From Chitinophagaceae bacterium (GTDB lineage: Bacteria > Bacteroidota > Bacteroidia > Cytophagales > Cytophagaceae): a stretch of 45,195 nucleotides of DNA. The notes below the pieces were generated by a model, which worked only from the letters and a program-made list of their open reading frames with translations, ran no database searches and was not told the origin of the DNA. The stretch covers positions 1 through 45,195 of the forward strand of contig JAQBNS010000011.1 of assembly GCA_028288405.1 (NCBI GenBank), given 5' to 3'. The position numbers were made by a program, and so were the translations under genes. Positions 43,581 to 45,195 of this stretch are shown here, piece after piece (position 1 is the first letter of the stretch; every line of letters begins with the position of its first letter).

Positions 43581-45195
43581 ATGAATAGACCATTACGAAA
43601 CCTTTTGTTGATCATCACTTTAACTTCAAATACATTTTCCTTTGGCCAATCCCAGGGAGAATTTCACTCCGACAGTATCCTGGATCTTCAGGAAGTAGCC
43701 ATTTACGGCACTCGTTCTAAAGATTCTTCCAATGCGATTGGAGCCAAAAAAATGGAAGTATTAAACCGAACAGACGCAGCTCATGCGTTGAATGCATTAC
43801 CGGGTGTTTCAATGGCCAACTTCGGTGCAAGAAACGAAGCTACCATATTTGTCAGAGGATTTGACCTGAGACAAGTTCCGGTTTTTATTGATGGTGTTCC
43901 TGTCTATGTACCCTACGATGGTTATGTTGATTTGGCTCGCTTCACAACCTTTGATCTGGCAGAGATCAATGTATCTAAAGGTTTTTCTTCCGTACTGTAC
44001 GGCCCCAATACATTAGGAGGTGCCATCAATCTGGTATCCAGAAAGCCCACGGAAAAATTGGAGTTCACCGGAGCCACCGGCTATTTGACCGGCGGTTACC
44101 GAAGCAACCTCAACGTAGGCTCGAAGATGGGTAAGTTTTATTTTCAAGGTGGAATCTCTCAGTTGAACCGGGATTATTACAACCTCTCCGAACATTTTGA
44201 TTCTGTTGCACATGAAAATGGAGGCAGAAGAGATAACTCTTATAGCAAGGATACAAAGTATAGCATACGTGTTGGGTTTACCCCCAGTAAAAAGCAGGAA
44301 TATGTATTCAGTTATGTGAACCAGCAAGGGGAGAAAGGAACACCCGTTTATGCCGGAACCGACACCCAAAACTCCTTATATGCCAAACCTCGTTACTGGC
44401 AATGGCCTTACTGGAACAAGGAAAGTTTTTACTTCCTTTCGAATACAACGATTGATTCTAATAACTACGTCCGGTTAAGATTGTATTACGACAAATTCAC
44501 CAACCTGCTGGAAAGTTACGACGACGATAAATACAGCACCATCACCAAGCCTTATGCGTTTCAAAGTTACTACAACGATGATACCTATGGAGGTTCTATA
44601 GAATATGGGACTAAGCTCATTAAAAAAAACCAGTTGAAATTTGCGGCACATTACAAACACGACAGGCATCGGGAGAACAATGCCAACGAACCCGTGCGTA
44701 CCTTTGAGGACAATACCATTTCCTTCGGAGTGGAAAATATTTATCAGCCGATCGCCCGGTTAAAAATCATTCCTGGGCTAAGTTATAACATGCGTAACAG
44801 CATTACCGCTCAGGATTATAACGGCACAACAAAAGTCATTTCCGATTTTCCCACCAATAGAAACGACACCTGGAATTATCAAATCGCGGCTTTCTATAAC
44901 TTAGCGCAACATAGAGTCATCAGCGCAACCGCAGCTCATAAATCAAGATTTGCTACCGTGAAAGACCGTTACTCTTACAGACTGGGTACAGCGATTCCCA
45001 ACCCGGACCTTCATGCTGAATCGTCTATGAATTACGAACTGTCCTATACAGACTTATTGATTCAAAAGATCCGGATTCAAGGGAGTTTGTTTTACAGCAA
45101 CATCAGCAATACCATACAAAACGTCAACAACGTTCAGCCCGGTAAATCTCAATTACAAAATACCGGAACCGCCGAATTTATAGGAGCGGAAGCCG
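43581..45195 (+). CDS. TonB-dependent outer-membrane receptor, C-terminus missing
   Basis: At least 538 residues are readable; the gene runs off the window. Signal peptide (MNRPLRNLLLIITLTSNTFS, then FGQ), a short TonB-box-like part (LQEVAIYGTRSKDS), and a plug domain (about 40-150) with LNALPGVSMANFG, FVRGFDLRQVPVFIDGVPV and FSSVLYGPNTLGGAINL, then beta-barrel strands (YLTGGYRSNLNVGSKMGK, RYWQWPYWN...). It lacks the N-terminal carboxypeptidase-like domain of SusC proteins, and is closer to siderophore/metal-type receptors. Function: energy-dependent uptake of a scarce substrate. The ModE-like gene and operator just upstream suggest molybdate or tungstate, perhaps bound to a carrier; siderophore or cobalamin cannot be excluded until the next genes are seen. 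Confidence 0.92.
   Translation, partial: MNRPLRNLLLIITLTSNTFSFGQSQGEFHSDSILDLQEVAIYGTRSKDSSNAIGAKKMEVLNRTDAAHALNALPGVSMANFGARNEATIFVRGFDLRQVPVFIDGVPVYVPYDGYVDLARFTTFDLAEINVSKGFSSVLYGPNTLGGAINLVSRKPTEKLEFTGATGYLTGGYRSNLNVGSKMGKFYFQGGISQLNRDYYNLSEHFDSVAHENGGRRDNSYSKDTKYSIRVGFTPSKKQEYVFSYVNQQGEKGTPVYAGTDTQNSLYAKPRYWQWPYWNKESFYFLSNTTIDSNNYVRLRLYYDKFTNLLESYDDDKYSTITKPYAFQSYYNDDTYGGSIEYGTKLIKKNQLKFAAHYKHDRHRENNANEPVRTFEDNTISFGVENIYQPIARLKIIPGLSYNMRNSITAQDYNGTTKVISDFPTNRNDTWNYQIAAFYNLAQHRVISATAAHKSRFATVKDRYSYRLGTAIPNPDLHAESSMNYELSYTDLLIQKIRIQGSLFYSNISNTIQNVNNVQPGKSQLQNTGTAEFIGAEA

Overview
The window reads as a chromosomal segment of a Bacteroidota (Bacteroidetes) bacterium, probably from the Chitinophagia/Sphingobacteriia/Cytophagia side rather than a gut Bacteroides. 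The evidence is that nine complete predicted proteins carry an N-terminal signal peptide and end in a type IX secretion (T9SS) type A sorting domain (a YPNP-like motif, then a small beta domain ending in a basic tail). Shine-Dalgarno sequences are weak, there are some TAnnTTTG -7 boxes, the DNA is moderately AT-rich, and it contains a DUF4954 protein and a TraB/GumN giant of kinds I associate with this phylum. No rRNA, tRNA, CRISPR array, prophage or insertion sequence was seen.

Layout. Positions 1-5490 (minus strand): a partial secreted metzincin-like protease, a secreted Mn-type superoxide dismutase and a T9SS-secreted GH81 endo-beta-1,3-glucanase. Positions 6017-7511 (plus): a coiled-coil membrane protein overlapping a cation-diffusion-facilitator exporter. 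Positions 7512-15202 (minus): a 1167-residue TraB/GumN fusion, then the glmS-DUF4954 pair. Positions 15879-20989 (plus): a lipoprotein and a 1386-residue PQQ-type sugar dehydrogenase with two CBM6 modules and an F5/8C module. Positions 21061-28250 (minus): a four-repeat adhesin-like T9SS protein, a GC-rich structured element, a second GH81 glucanase and a GH18 chitinase. Positions 28529-34141 (plus): small secreted proteins, a T9SS phosphoesterase, and a run of alpha/beta hydrolase, SRPBCC, GNAT and membrane-protein genes. Positions 34249-42258: T9SS surface proteins around a divergent histidine kinase/response regulator pair. Positions 42342-45195 (plus): a Nudix CoA pyrophosphatase, a ModE-type winged-helix regulator and the start of a TonB-dependent receptor.

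How it fits together. Two GH81 glucanases, a GH18 chitinase and a CBM6-bearing sugar oxidase form a secreted set suited to beta-1,3-glucan/chitin material such as fungal or oomycete cell walls; there is no SusC/SusD pair. At the right end, a short ModE-like DNA-binding protein is separated from a TonB receptor by 56 bases that contain an E. coli-like ModE operator (CGCTAT-N12-ATAACG), which predicts molybdate or tungstate uptake across the outer membrane.

Non-coding structure worth attention: two transcription terminators sit inside matching flanks of degenerate heptanucleotide repeats (TTAGWCR type); a perfect 50-bp palindrome overlaps a stop codon; and a GC-rich multi-hairpin element lies between a gene and an apparently displaced terminator.
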